The position numbers and the translations under genes were made by a program. A model generated the notes under the pieces. The model was not told where the DNA came from, did not search any database, and saw nothing but the letters and a program-made list of their open reading frames with translations. A stretch of 64,000 bases of DNA, from assembly GCA_964244065.1 (NCBI GenBank), contig CAXTHH010000002.1, positions 310,001-374,000 of the forward strand, read 5' to 3'. Shown here piece after piece: positions 1-8,373 of the stretch. Each line of letters begins with the position of its first letter. The stretch's first letter is position 1. The DNA is from JASLDZ01 sp964244065 (GTDB lineage: Bacteria > Pseudomonadota > Alphaproteobacteria > Caulobacterales > Caulobacteraceae).

Positions 1-460
1 GCCCTACCGGAACGACGCGGGCGAGGTCTCCATCGAGTGCGAGGTCACGTGCGCGGCGGGCGCGTCCATCCTGGAGGTGCGCCGCCTGCCCGAGGTGCTG
101 CACGGCCTCTCCGCCTTTGTGGAGAACGCCGTCGACTTCGCCGAGTCGATCGTCGAGGTCACCGCGCACTATGACGTCGACCGCCTGCTGGTGGAGGTGC
201 GCGACGACGGCCCGGGCTTCCCCCCCGACGTGATGGCGCGCCTGGGCGAGCCCTACGTCACCACCCGGCCCCAGGCGGAGAACAGCCGCAGCAACCACCT
301 GGGCATGGGGCTCGGCTTTTTCATCGCCAAGACGCTGCTGGAGCGCACGGGCGCCGCCGTGGAGTTCCGCAACGCCCGGCGCGGCGGCGCGGTGGTGTGC
401 GCGCGCTGGAGCCGCGACCGGCTGGAGGCCCCCGCGGACCCGGATGCGCTGACCATTTGA
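1..460 (+). CDS. regB: RegB-type redox sensor histidine kinase, C-terminal part (cut by window edge)
   Basis: The frame is open to the left edge, so the membrane sensor part and phospho-accepting His box lie outside the window. What remains is most of an HATPase_c ATP-binding domain: N box FVENAVDFA, G1 box DDGPGF, the segment LGEPYVTTR and the G2 region GMGLGFFIAKTLLERTGA. These match the RegB/PrrB/ActS family closely. In Alphaproteobacteria that family senses the redox state of the respiratory chain at the inner membrane and passes phosphate to RegA. A RegA homologue starts 79 bp downstream on the same strand, which supports the assignment. The Cys and quinone-binding residues used for redox sensing cannot be checked here. 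Confidence 0.9.
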   Translation, partial: PYRNDAGEVSIECEVTCAAGASILEVRRLPEVLHGLSAFVENAVDFAESIVEVTAHYDVDRLLVEVRDDGPGFPPDVMARLGEPYVTTRPQAENSRSNHLGMGLGFFIAKTLLERTGAAVEFRNARRGGAVVCARWSRDRLEAPADPDALTI

Positions 461-539
461 AACGTCCGGCCACCTGCGACATTGTGTCAGGCAGGATCGC
501 GCGGTCTCCCGCGCGGCGCCCGTTCGCAGGGATAAGCGC

Positions 540-1100
540 ATGACCGACGTCTCCGCCTCCATCGCCGCGCTGCCCGAGAAGACGCTGCTGGTGCTCGACG
601 ACGACGCCCCGCTGCGAACGCGGCTGGGCAGGGCGCTGGAAGCGCGGGGCTTCGAGGTCACCCAGTGCGCCTCCGTGGCCGAGGCCACCGCCGCCGTGCG
701 CGACCACCCGCCCGCCTTCGCCGTCTGCGACCTCAGGCTGGAGGACGGCAACGGCCTGCAGGTGGTGCAGGCGATCCAGGAGGCGCGGCCCGACGCCCGC
801 GTCGTCATGCTCACCGGCTACGGCAACATCGCCACCGCCGTGCAGGCGGTGAAGGCGGGGGCGGTCGACTACCTGCCCAAGCCCGCCGACGCCGACGACG
901 TGGCCCGCGCCCTCCTGGCCGCCAAGGAGGGCACCGCCACGCCCCCGCCGGAGAACCCCATGAGCGCCGACCGGGTGCGGTGGGAGCACATCCAGCGCGT
1001 CTACGAGCTGTGCGGCCACAACATCAGCGAGACGGCGCGCCGGCTGAACATGCACCGCCGCACCCTCCAGCGCATCCTGGCCAAGCGCGCGCCGCGCTGA
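540..1100 (+). CDS. regA: RegA/PrrA/ActR-type response regulator
   Basis: Cytoplasmic response regulator of 186 aa, close to the usual length of about 184 for RegA. The N-terminal receiver domain has the acidic cluster D20-D22, phospho-acceptor D64 in VCDLRLEDG, T92 and the conserved K114 in LPKPAD. The C-terminal Fis-type helix-turn-helix, about residues 150-183, contains HNISETARRLNMHRRTLQRI. The family is the partner of RegB and controls respiration, redox-responsive energy metabolism and often nitrogen or carbon fixation genes. It lies directly downstream of regB. Its TGA shares one base with the ATG of the next gene (TGATG), suggesting that the downstream SDR gene is translated from the same message. 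Confidence 0.95.
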   Translation: MTDVSASIAALPEKTLLVLDDDAPLRTRLGRALEARGFEVTQCASVAEATAAVRDHPPAFAVCDLRLEDGNGLQVVQAIQEARPDARVVMLTGYGNIATAVQAVKAGAVDYLPKPADADDVARALLAAKEGTATPPPENPMSADRVRWEHIQRVYELCGHNISETARRLNMHRRTLQRILAKRAPR

Positions 1101-1888
1101 TGGCCATCCTGGACGCCTTCCGGCTCGACGGGCGCACGGCGCTCGTCACCGGCGGCTCGCGCGGCATCGGCAGGATGATCGCCCGCGGCTTCCTCGAGGC
1201 GGGCTGCGCGCGCGTCTACATCTCCTCGCGCAAGGCCGACGCGTGCGAGGCGACCGCCGCCGAGCTCGGCGACCGCTGCGTGCCGCTCCCGCAGGACGTG
1301 TCCACCGTGGACGGCTGCCGCGAGCTGGCCGACCGGCTGGGCGCGCTGGAGCCCAGGCTCGACATCCTGGTGAACAACGCCGGGGCGGCCTGGGGCGCGG
1401 CGTTCGAGACCTTTCCCGAGAGCGGCTGGGACAAGGTGATGGACCTGAACCTGAAGTCGCCCTTCTTCCTGACCCAGCAGCTCTACCCGCGGCTCAAGGC
1501 GGCGGCCTCGCCGGAGCGGCCGGCCAAGGTGATCATGGTGGCGTCCATCGACGGGATCGCGCTGAACCCGTGGGAGACCTACTCGTACCACGCGTCGAAG
1601 TCGGCGCTGATCTACCTCACCCGGCGCATGGCCGCGCGGCTGATCCAGGACCACGTGGCGGTGACGGCCATCGCGCCCGGCGCCTTCGCGTCGGAGATGA
1701 ACCGCGCCGCGCGCGACCACGCCGACGCGGTGTCCGAGGCCATCCCCGCCCGCCGCATCGGGCAGGACGAGGACATGGCGGCCGCCGCCGTCTACCTCGC
1801 CTCCCGCGCCGGGGACTACGTGGTCGGCGCCACCCTGCCGGTGGATGGCGGCGTGGCCCTGGCGCGCCTGCCGGGCGCGATGGGCTAG
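1100..1888 (+). CDS. SDR family NAD(P)-dependent oxidoreductase (RhlG-like)
   Basis: Short-chain dehydrogenase/reductase of 262 aa, the classical SDR size. The cofactor motif TGGSRGIG lies at about residues 15-22, followed by the NNAG motif, the catalytic Ser in VASIDG and the YHASK catalytic Tyr-Lys pair, then PVDGG near the C-terminus. Overall it resembles the RhlG-type 3-oxoacyl reductase subgroup, but the substrate cannot be read from sequence. The start at 1100 is preferred because its ATG overlaps the regA stop by one base; the frame runs further upstream but only through regA. The coupling to regA is notable and may place this enzyme under redox-linked co-expression, which is inference. 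Confidence 0.88.
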   Translation: MAILDAFRLDGRTALVTGGSRGIGRMIARGFLEAGCARVYISSRKADACEATAAELGDRCVPLPQDVSTVDGCRELADRLGALEPRLDILVNNAGAAWGAAFETFPESGWDKVMDLNLKSPFFLTQQLYPRLKAAASPERPAKVIMVASIDGIALNPWETYSYHASKSALIYLTRRMAARLIQDHVAVTAIAPGAFASEMNRAARDHADAVSEAIPARRIGQDEDMAAAAVYLASRAGDYVVGATLPVDGGVALARLPGAMG

Positions 1889-1926
1889 GCTCTCGCGCGC
1901 TCGAACCGCCTCACCTCACCCTCCCC

Positions 1927-2030
1927 GTCGCCCTTGGACTTGATCCGAGGGCCGAGCCCGCCGCGACTCCACGTGAGAGGTCGTGCAGGTCCGGCGCCCG
2001 GCCCTCGGGTCGAGCCCGAGGGCGACGAAG
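1927..2030. repeat. Intergenic palindromic repeat, 'CTCGGGTCGAGCCCGAGG' family
   Basis: Two arms about 27-33 nt long, 1927-1959 and 2001-2027, are imperfect reverse complements carrying the core CCTCGG-N-TC-RAG-CCGAGG. The same family recurs at 33228-33328. It lies between the convergent SDR and mmcB genes, so it could fold in RNA from either side and act as a bidirectional terminator or mRNA-stabilising hairpin. Such REP-like palindromes are common between genes in Alphaproteobacteria. Confidence 0.7.
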
Positions 2031-2055
2031 GGAGAAGACCGGAGGCTGGGCCGGA

Positions 2056-2550
2056 TCAGCCCCCGGCCCTCCAGGCCGCCAGCCGGGCGAATTGCAACAG
2101 CAGCGCCTTGCGCCGGGCGGGGGCGAGCGGCTGCACCGGCGCCTCGCGCAGCACCGCGCCGCCGAAGCCGTCGGCGCAGATCAGGCCCGGCGCCTCGGGC
2201 AGGACATGGCGCGGGAAGTCGGGGCTGACGGCGAAGAAGAACCGGTCGCAGAAGGGCGCGTACTCCGGCCACTTGGCGTCGCAGCGGTAGTCCTCGAGGC
2301 TGCTCTTCACCTCCGCGATCACGAACTCGCCCTTGGGCCCGAGCGCCAGGAGGTCCGCCCGCCGCCCGTTCGGCAGGGCCACCTCGGTCAGCGGCGCATA
2401 GCCCAGCCCCACCAGCAGCCGCGCGGCTCCCCGCGTCACCACGTCGGTCACCGCCGGCCGGCGCGGCGGATGCAGGAAGGCCGCCCCCGGCGCCTCCACG
2501 CCGAACGGCGGCTCGGGCTCGGGCGCGACGGCGTACGCGGCGTTGGTCAT
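2056..2550 (-). CDS. mmcB: MmcB family DNA repair protein
   Basis: Protein of 164 aa from ATG 2550; a longer frame to 2637 exists but would run into the promoter region of the divergent thiolase. It shows a restriction-endonuclease-like PD-(D/E)xK pattern: D66 in RRADLLAL, then E80 and K82 in VIAEVKSS, followed by DYRCDAKWPEY. This matches the MmcB family, named for mitomycin C sensitivity of Caulobacter mutants and regulated there by the SOS response. It is therefore a putative nuclease in DNA damage repair. It is divergent from the thiolase gene, with 103 bp between the starts, and convergent with the SDR gene. I did not find a convincing LexA box. Confidence 0.85.
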   Translation of the reverse strand: MTNAAYAVAPEPEPPFGVEAPGAAFLHPPRRPAVTDVVTRGAARLLVGLGYAPLTEVALPNGRRADLLALGPKGEFVIAEVKSSLEDYRCDAKWPEYAPFCDRFFFAVSPDFPRHVLPEAPGLICADGFGGAVLREAPVQPLAPARRKALLLQFARLAAWRAGG

Positions 2551-2653
2551 CCCCCACTGTGTTCCGCCTACGTTCACGGCGCAAGCGCGGCCGCGCTTGA
2601 AGCGGATGAGCGGGGCTCTAACCTGGGCGGCGATCATCGGAGTTCACCGACGC

Positions 2654-3856
2654 ATGGCCGAGGCCTTCATCTGCGACGCCGTCCGTACGCCGGTCGGGCG
2701 GTATGGCGGAGCGCTCGCGTCCGTGCGGCCGGACGATCTGTTGGCGCATGTGCTGCGTGTGCTGAAGGCGCGGAACCCGGGCGTGGACTGGGCGGCGCTG
2801 GACGACGTGGTGGTGGGCGGGGCCAACCAGTCGGGGGAGGACAACCGCAACGTGGCGCGCATGGCCGCCCTGCTGGCCGGCTATGGCGAGGGGGTGGCGG
2901 GGGTGACCGTCAACCGCCTGTGCGGCTCGGGGCTGGAGGCGGTGGGCCAGGCCGCCCGCGCCATCCGCGCCGGCGACGCGGAAATCCTGGTGGCGGGCGG
3001 CGTGGAGAGCATGACGCGCGCGCCCTTCGTCATGGGCAAGGCGGAGGCGGCCTTCGCGCGCTCGCCGGAGATCTTCGACACCACGCTCGGCTGGCGGTTC
3101 GTGAACCCCGGGCTCAAGGCGCAGTTCGGGGCCGACACCATGCCGGAGACGGCCGAGACCGTCGCCCGCGAGCGTCAGATCAGCCGCGCCGACCAGGACG
3201 CCTACGCCCTGCGCAGCCAGGAGCGCGCGCTCAGGGCGCAAGGCTCCGGCCGCTTCGACGCGGAGATCACGCCCGTGCCCGTGCCGCAGAAGAAGGGCGA
3301 GCCGGTGGTGTTCGCCCGCGACGAGCACCCGCGGGCCACCTCGCTGGACGCGCTGGCCAGGCTGAAGGGCGTGGTCACGCCCGACGGCACGGTGACCGCC
3401 GGCAACGCCAGCGGGCTCAACGACGGGGCGGCCGCGATGATCGTCGCCTCCGAGGCGGCGGTCGCCAGGTACGGCCTGACGCCCCGGGCGCGGGTGGCGG
3501 CGGGCGTGAGCGCCGGCGTGCCCCCCCGGGTGATGGGGATCGGCCCGGCGCCAGCCATGCGCAAGCTCTTGGAGCGCACGGGGCGCAAGCTGTCGGAGAT
3601 CGACCTGTTCGAGCTGAACGAGGCCTTCGCCGCCCAGGCGCTGGCGGTGCTGCGCGAGCTCGGCCTGCCCGACGACGCGGACCACGTGAACCCTAACGGC
3701 GGGGCCATCGCGCTCGGCCACCCCCTCGGCATGTCGGGCGCGCGGCTGGCGCTCACGGTGGTGGAGGAGCTGCAGCGCACGGGGGCGCGGACGGCGGTCT
3801 GCACCATGTGCATCGGCGTGGGCCAGGGGATCGCGGCGCAGTTCGAGCGCGTCTAG
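2654..3856 (+). CDS. pcaF: Acetyl-CoA acyltransferase, 3-oxoadipyl-CoA thiolase type
   Basis: Thiolase of 400 aa, exactly the usual length of PcaF/PaaJ. The acylated Cys90 lies in NRLCGSG, the catalytic His356 in GHPLGMSG, and the second active-site Cys386 in CTMCIGVGQG; the AGGVESMTRAP segment is also typical. The family cleaves 3-oxoadipyl-CoA to succinyl-CoA and acetyl-CoA in the beta-ketoadipate or phenylacetate pathways. No other genes of those pathways are nearby, so a general beta-ketothiolase role in fatty-acid metabolism is possible. The ATG at 2654 matches the family N-terminus (MAEAFICDAVRTPVG); the frame upstream of it is not family-like. Confidence 0.85.
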   Translation: MAEAFICDAVRTPVGRYGGALASVRPDDLLAHVLRVLKARNPGVDWAALDDVVVGGANQSGEDNRNVARMAALLAGYGEGVAGVTVNRLCGSGLEAVGQAARAIRAGDAEILVAGGVESMTRAPFVMGKAEAAFARSPEIFDTTLGWRFVNPGLKAQFGADTMPETAETVARERQISRADQDAYALRSQERALRAQGSGRFDAEITPVPVPQKKGEPVVFARDEHPRATSLDALARLKGVVTPDGTVTAGNASGLNDGAAAMIVASEAAVARYGLTPRARVAAGVSAGVPPRVMGIGPAPAMRKLLERTGRKLSEIDLFELNEAFAAQALAVLRELGLPDDADHVNPNGGAIALGHPLGMSGARLALTVVEELQRTGARTAVCTMCIGVGQGIAAQFERV

Positions 3857-3907
3857 CGCCCGGGCGCGGCCAAGGTTAGCCTCGCGGCGCTGTTCAGGAG
3901 CCCCGCC

Positions 3908-4603
3908 GTGACCCTCGCCCGCCTCGCCGCCGCCGCCGTCCTGCTCGCGCCGCTCGCGCTCGCCGCCCCGCCCGCGCGGGCGCAGCCGGCGGGCTCGTAC
4001 CGGGCCACCTGCCGCGACGTGCAGCAGTCCGGCTCGCGTCTGACGGCCACCTGCGGGGCCATGCGCGGGGGGCGGCGCACCTCCACGCTCGACGTGTCGC
4101 GCTGCCAGGGCGACATCGGCAACAACGACGGCGTGCTGGTCTGCGCCGGCGCGGTGGCGAGCAACGTGCGCGACGCGGGGCGCGACGACGACCGCCGGGG
4201 CGGCTCCGGCGGCTACGACGGCGACCGCGGCCGCCGGGGTTACGACGACCGGGGGCGGGGCGGCTACGACGACCGGGGCCGGGGCGGCGGCTACGACGAT
4301 CGGGGCCGCGGCGGGTACGACGGCCGCGGCGGGTACGACGGCGGCGGCTATGGCCGGGGCGGCGTGACGCTGTTCTCCGAGCCGGGCTTCCGCGGTCAGG
4401 CGTTCGATCTGCGCGGCGACGTGGAGAACCTGAACGACCGCGGCTTCAACGACCGGGCGCGCAGCGTGCGCGTGACCGGCGGCCGCTGGCGCGTGTGCGC
4501 CCAGGCGGGCTACCGCAACTGCCAGCTCCTGTCGGGCGACGTGGACGACCTGCGACGCATCGGCCTGGCCGACAGCGTCTCCTCGGTGCAGCGGGCCAAC
4601 TAG
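3908..4603 (+). CDS. Exported cyanovirin-N-like / beta-gamma-crystallin-like protein with RGGYDD linker
   Basis: 231 aa from GTG 3908. Residues 1-26 form a signal peptide ending in ARAQ. Residues about 28-80 look like a cyanovirin-N (CVNH) fold: SYRATCRDV, LTATCGAM, a TSTLDVSRC segment, then IGNNDGVLVC. The middle, about 90-155, is a low-complexity series of GYDDRGRGG-like units. The C-terminal 75 residues resemble a beta/gamma-crystallin domain: VTLFSEPGFRGQAFDL, then a second half around CAQAGYRNCQLL. Both end domains are known as carbohydrate- or calcium-binding modules, so a periplasmic or surface binding role is likely, but this is inference. Its stop overlaps the convergent hydrolase stop in a shared CTAG. 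Confidence 0.75.
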   Translation: MTLARLAAAAVLLAPLALAAPPARAQPAGSYRATCRDVQQSGSRLTATCGAMRGGRRTSTLDVSRCQGDIGNNDGVLVCAGAVASNVRDAGRDDDRRGGSGGYDGDRGRRGYDDRGRGGYDDRGRGGGYDDRGRGGYDGRGGYDGGGYGRGGVTLFSEPGFRGQAFDLRGDVENLNDRGFNDRARSVRVTGGRWRVCAQAGYRNCQLLSGDVDDLRRIGLADSVSSVQRAN

Positions 4604-5502
4604 CCGAACAGGCCGCGCCGCGCGCCGGGGGCGACCCCGTTCGCGCGGAAGTGGGCCAACAGGCGCGTCCACCCGTCCTGCGCATCCGCGGCGTTGTAGG
4701 TGGCGCGGTAGTCGGCATGGAAGCCGTGCTGCGCGTCCGGGTACCAGACGATGTCCGACCCGCGCTGGCCGGCGGCCTGGAGCCTGGCGCGCATGGCCTG
4801 CACGTCCGCCTCGGGGATGCCGGCGTCCTTGCCGCCGTAGAGGCCCAGCACCGGCGCGCGCAGCTGGGCGGCCACGTCCAGCGGCCAGGGGCGCTGGTCG
4901 TCGCTCATGAACTGGCCGGGCTTGGGGGCGGAGAGGCGGCCGTACCAGGCCGCCCCCGCCCTGATCTCCGGAAAGCGCGCGGCGGCCATCCACACCACCG
5001 CGCCGCCCCAGCAAAAGCCGGTGACCGCGATCCGGCGCGCGTCCACGAACGGCTGCGTCCTGGCCCAGGCGAGCGTCGTGGCGATGTCGCCCATCACCTG
5101 TTCGTTCCTGGCGGTGGCGACCAGCTTCTGGACCTGGGCGAAGTCGGTGGTGGCGGCCAGGGCGTTCGCCGGGTCGGCGCGGAAGAAGAACTGCGGGGCC
5201 ACGGCCACGTAGCCGAGCTTGGCGAAGCGCCGGCACACGTCCTTGATGTAGGCGTGGACGCCGAACACCTCGTTGACCACCAGCACCACCGGAAAGCGGC
5301 CGCGGCCGGCGGGCCGCGCCACGTACAGGGGCAGGCCCTCCGCCCCGGTGACGAGCGCCTCGGCGGTCAGCCCCGCCTCGTCCGTCACGATCGGCTCGGC
5401 GTCGGCGGCGAGGGCGTAGGCGGCGTAGCCGGTGGCGAACAGGCCGGCGAGGCCGCGGCGCGAGAGGCCGGCGCGGGCAGACAGGTCTTCGGCGGCGGAC
5501 AT
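4600..5502 (-). CDS. Dienelactone hydrolase family protein (carboxymethylenebutenolidase-like), exported
   Basis: Alpha/beta hydrolase of 300 aa. The dienelactone hydrolase triad is complete: Cys164 in TGFCWGG, Asp226 in GGKDAGIP and His259 in QHGFHADY, with the assisting Glu78 in NEVFG. The N-terminus SRRGLAGLFATGYAAYALA resembles a twin-arginine or hydrophobic export signal, so it probably acts in the periplasm. The family opens lactone rings such as dienelactone from chloroaromatic breakdown, but many members have unknown substrates. It converges with the cyanovirin/crystallin-like gene, the two stop codons overlapping in one CTAG. Confidence 0.88.
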   Translation of the reverse strand: MSAAEDLSARAGLSRRGLAGLFATGYAAYALAADAEPIVTDEAGLTAEALVTGAEGLPLYVARPAGRGRFPVVLVVNEVFGVHAYIKDVCRRFAKLGYVAVAPQFFFRADPANALAATTDFAQVQKLVATARNEQVMGDIATTLAWARTQPFVDARRIAVTGFCWGGAVVWMAAARFPEIRAGAAWYGRLSAPKPGQFMSDDQRPWPLDVAAQLRAPVLGLYGGKDAGIPEADVQAMRARLQAAGQRGSDIVWYPDAQHGFHADYRATYNAADAQDGWTRLLAHFRANGVAPGARRGLFG

Positions 5503-5627
5503 GGGCGCGCTCCAGGCGGCGGCCCCTTCCGGGCCGCGGCGCGGACGATCCGCCGGGGCGGGCGCGGAGTCAAAGCGGGAACGGCGCGGGCCCGCGCGGC
5601 TTCCCAGGGTGAAGCAAGGAGGCGTGC

Positions 5628-5819
5628 ATGACCGGTTCCAAGGTGCAGACCAACCCGGGCGGCGGGGGAAACCCCGAGGGCGACGCCGCGGGCGCGCTTA
5701 AGGGCGGCGAGGCCCAGCGGGGCGACCCGCAGTCCGCGCCGCGCCCGCTCGGCCGCAAGGACCCGCAGACCACCGGCCAGAACGCGCCGGTGAAGCAGAA
5801 CGTGCCGACGCGCGGGTAG
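5628..5819 (+). CDS. Small hydrophilic protein of unknown function
   Basis: 63 aa, rich in Gly, Gln, Pro and Lys, with no Cys, Trp, Tyr or hydrophobic segment, so probably cytoplasmic and disordered. I do not recognise a family. It is supported as a real gene by an exceptionally good Shine-Dalgarno sequence, AAGGAGG at 5616-5622, 5 nt before ATG 5628. It stands alone between the divergent dienelactone hydrolase gene and the convergent XdhC-like gene, whose stop is only 3 bp away. Confidence 0.65.
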   Translation: MTGSKVQTNPGGGGNPEGDAAGALKGGEAQRGDPQSAPRPLGRKDPQTTGQNAPVKQNVPTRG

Positions 5820-5822
5820 GGC

Positions 5823-6800
5823 TCAGGCGGCCGCCGGAACGGTCCCCGCCAGCAGGGGTGCGGCGGCGGCGTGCCGCGCGGCGGTGATCTCGGCCATCAC
5901 CGCCACCGCGATCTCCCAGGGCGCCTTGCCGCCGAGGTCGAGGCCGATGGGGGCGTGCAGGCGCGCGAGCGCCGGGGGGGCGACGCCGCGGGCCAGCAGC
6001 CGCGCCCGCCGCTCGGGAACGCGCCGCCGGGCGCCGAGCACGCCCACGTAGGCGGCCGGCGAGGCCAGGGCGGCGACCAGGGCCGCCTCGTCCGTCTCCA
6101 GGTCGTGAGTGGCCACGGCCACGTAGGTCCAGGCGTCCAGCGGCACGGAGTCGAGCGCCCGCTCGGGCTCGCCGCGGTGGTAGGCGACGCCGGACAGAGG
6201 GGGCGGCGCCGGCGGCCCGCGCGGGCGAACCAGATGCGTCTCGAAGCCCAGCGTCTGCGACAGGGCGGCCACCGCCAGCGCCGTGGGATCGCCGCCCACC
6301 ACCGCCAGGCGGGGCCGCGGCTCGTGCCGGCGGCCGAGCGCCGGAAAGGGCGGGGCCTCGTTCTCCACGGTCACGGCCCGCCGCACGCCGTCGCTCCACC
6401 AGATGGCCGGCCGCCGGGCCGCCGCCAGCTCCAGCAGGCGCGCGGTCGCGGCGTCGTCGGGGGCGACGCGCTCGACCAGGAGCTCGATGCGGGCGCCGCA
6501 CAGGAGGCGGATGTCGGGCCAGGGCCCGCCCTCGCCGTAGACCAGCCGCCGCGGTTGGCCGTCGGCGAGACAGGCGCGGGCGTGAAGCGCCACGTCGCCC
6601 TCCACGCAGCCGCCGGAGAGGAAGCCGGACAGGCCGTCGTCGGTGACCAGCATCTGCGCGCCGGGCGGCCGGGGCGAGCCGCCCACCGCCTTCGCCAGGG
6701 TGACCAGCGCCGCCGGCCGGCCCTCGGCCCGCGCCTCGGCCAGGGCGGGGCGGACGTCGTCGGCCAGGCCGAACAGGGGCCAGTCGGGCAGGCCCGTCAT
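5823..6800 (-). CDS. XdhC/CoxI family protein
   Basis: 325 aa. The N-terminal half carries the XdhC_CoxI pattern: LVTLAKAVGGSPRPPGAQM, then LSGFLSGGCVEGDV. A Rossmann-like C-terminal half (residues about 165-290) includes RLAVVGGDPTAL and AYVGVLGARRR. XdhC proteins bind molybdenum cofactor, help its sulfuration and insert it into xanthine dehydrogenase-type enzymes. No molybdoenzyme structural genes are in the window, so the client enzyme is unknown. It lies 4 bp downstream of mscL on the same strand and probably shares its transcript. Confidence 0.88.
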   Translation of the reverse strand: MTGLPDWPLFGLADDVRPALAEARAEGRPAALVTLAKAVGGSPRPPGAQMLVTDDGLSGFLSGGCVEGDVALHARACLADGQPRRLVYGEGGPWPDIRLLCGARIELLVERVAPDDAATARLLELAAARRPAIWWSDGVRRAVTVENEAPPFPALGRRHEPRPRLAVVGGDPTALAVAALSQTLGFETHLVRPRGPPAPPPLSGVAYHRGEPERALDSVPLDAWTYVAVATHDLETDEAALVAALASPAAYVGVLGARRRVPERRARLLARGVAPPALARLHAPIGLDLGGKAPWEIAVAVMAEITAARHAAAAPLLAGTVPAAA

Positions 6801-6804
6801 GCGG

Positions 6805-7227
6805 TCAGGTGCGCGGCCCCGCGCCCCGGGCCAGGAGGTCGCGGATGTCGGTCAGCAGCGTCTCGGAGGGCGTGGGTGCGGGCGGCTGTTCGGGCGCCGC
6901 GGCTTCCTGCCGACGGAGCGTGTTCACCAGCTTGACGAGCAGGAACACGACGAAGGCGACGATCAGGAACTGGATCAGGGTGTTCAGGAAGGCGCCGTAG
7001 GCGATGGCGGTCTCTGGAACCTTGGCCGCCGCGTCACCCGGCTTCAGCACCCACTTCAGCGCCGAGAAGTCGATGCCGCCGGTGATCAGCCCGATCGGCG
7101 GCATGATCACCTGGTCCACCAGGCTGGTGACGATCTTGCCGAAGGCCGCGCCGATGATCACGCCGACGGCCAGGTCTATGACGTTGCCGCGGGCGATGAA
7201 GGTCCGGAACTCGGAGGCGAGCGACAT
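6805..7227 (-). CDS. mscL: Large-conductance mechanosensitive channel MscL
   Basis: 140 aa, the usual size. The first transmembrane helix and its gate are recognisable in RGNVIDLAVGVIIGAAFGKI, followed by VDQVIMPPIG and the GGIDFSAL loop. The second helix spans about residues 75-103 (FLNTLIQFLIVAFVVFLLVK), and the cytoplasmic C-terminal helix ends the protein. It forms a homopentameric inner-membrane pore that opens under hypo-osmotic stress. It is followed after 4 bp by the XdhC-like gene; rpoH lies upstream on the same strand, separated by 72 bp. Confidence 0.96.
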   Translation of the reverse strand: MSLASEFRTFIARGNVIDLAVGVIIGAAFGKIVTSLVDQVIMPPIGLITGGIDFSALKWVLKPGDAAAKVPETAIAYGAFLNTLIQFLIVAFVVFLLVKLVNTLRRQEAAAPEQPPAPTPSETLLTDIRDLLARGAGPRT

Positions 7228-7299
7228 GGCGGGCTCCTGACGGGGAGGGGGCCCGCAACATCGCGCCGACCCGCCCCTCCTGTCGACGGGTGGAGGGGC

Positions 7300-8187
7300 T
7301 CAGGCCTCGATCAGGTTGCGGTCGCGCGCCGCCGTCTTCATCGCCTTCTGCAGCTTCTCGAACGCGCGCACCTCGATCTGGCGCACCCGCTCGCGCGAGA
7401 CGCCGTACTGGCCGGCGAGGTCCTCCAGCGTCGTCGGGTCGTCGCGCAGGCGGCGCTCGGTCAGGATGTGCCGCTCGCGGTCCGACAGGTCCTTCATGGC
7501 GTCGCCCAAGAGGCCCATGCGCTGGCCGTACTCCTCGCTCTCGGCGAAGCGCGTCTCCTGGCTGACGGCGGTCTCGTCCTGCAGCCAGTCCTGCCACTCG
7601 CTCTCGCTGTCGCTGCGCAGCGGCGAGTTGAGCGAGCTGTCCGGGCCGGACAGGCGCCGGTTCATGCTGATCACGTCGTCGTTGGTCACGCCCAGCCGCG
7701 TGGCGATGTGGCTCACGGCCTCCGGATGCAGGTCGCCCTCGCCGAAGGCGCTGATCTCCGCCTTGGCCTTGCGCAGGTTGAAGAACAGCTTCTTCTGCGC
7801 GGCGGTGGTGCCCATCTTCACCAGCGACCACGAGCGCAGGATGTACTCCTGGATCGAGGCGCGGATCCACCACATGGCGTAGGTGGCCAGGCGGAAGCCC
7901 TTGTCGGGCTCGAACTTCTTCACCGCCTGCATCAGGCCGACGTTGCCCTCGGAGATCACCTCGCCGATCGGCAGGCCGTAGCCGCGGTAGCCCATGGCGA
8001 TCTTGGCCACGAGCCGCAGGTGGCTCGTCACCAGACGGTGCGCGGCCTCGGAGTCCTCGTGCTCGCGCCAGCGCTTGGCCAGCATGAACTCCTCGTCCTT
8101 GGTCAGCATCGGAAACTTGCGAATTTCCGTCAGGTAGCGGCTGAGCCCGCCTTCGGGCGAGATCATCGCGAGCGCGTTCGTAGCCAA
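7300..8187 (-). CDS. rpoH: RNA polymerase sigma-32 factor RpoH
   Basis: 295 aa heat-shock sigma factor. Region 2 (SEGNVGLMQAVKKFEP, FRLATYAMWWIRASIQEYI), the RpoH box QKKLFFNLRKAK and region 4 (DDPTTLEDLAGQYGVSRERV) are all present. It directs RNA polymerase to heat-shock promoters. The start chosen is TTG 8187, with AGGGGA upstream at good spacing, because it gives MATNALAMISPEGGLSRYL, matching the family N-terminus; the first ATG is at 8166, 7 codons later. The gene follows the rluD homologue on the same strand after a 186-bp leader; that order is familiar from Caulobacter relatives. Confidence 0.96.
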   Translation of the reverse strand: MATNALAMISPEGGLSRYLTEIRKFPMLTKDEEFMLAKRWREHEDSEAAHRLVTSHLRLVAKIAMGYRGYGLPIGEVISEGNVGLMQAVKKFEPDKGFRLATYAMWWIRASIQEYILRSWSLVKMGTTAAQKKLFFNLRKAKAEISAFGEGDLHPEAVSHIATRLGVTNDDVISMNRRLSGPDSSLNSPLRSDSESEWQDWLQDETAVSQETRFAESEEYGQRMGLLGDAMKDLSDRERHILTERRLRDDPTTLEDLAGQYGVSRERVRQIEVRAFEKLQKAMKTAARDRNLIEA

Positions 8188-8373
8188 ATCCCATCCCCTT
8201 GCGTGCGGAGGCCCGCGGGCTGCTTCCGACGTCGTCGCTCGGCGGCCTCGAACGTCTGCGCCGGAGGGCGCTGGCGAGGGGGTCGGTGGGAGGGCGGCGG
8301 CCTCTGAGGCGGCTCCAAGTCTCTTAGCGCGTCATCTAGGCGCAGGTTGCGGCCCTTTTTAGACCAGCGCCTG

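Noticed and set aside
8188..8373. Sigma-32 autoregulatory promoter before rpoH
   Set aside because: A CTTGGAG-like box is present on the minus strand, but no convincing second box at proper spacing was found.
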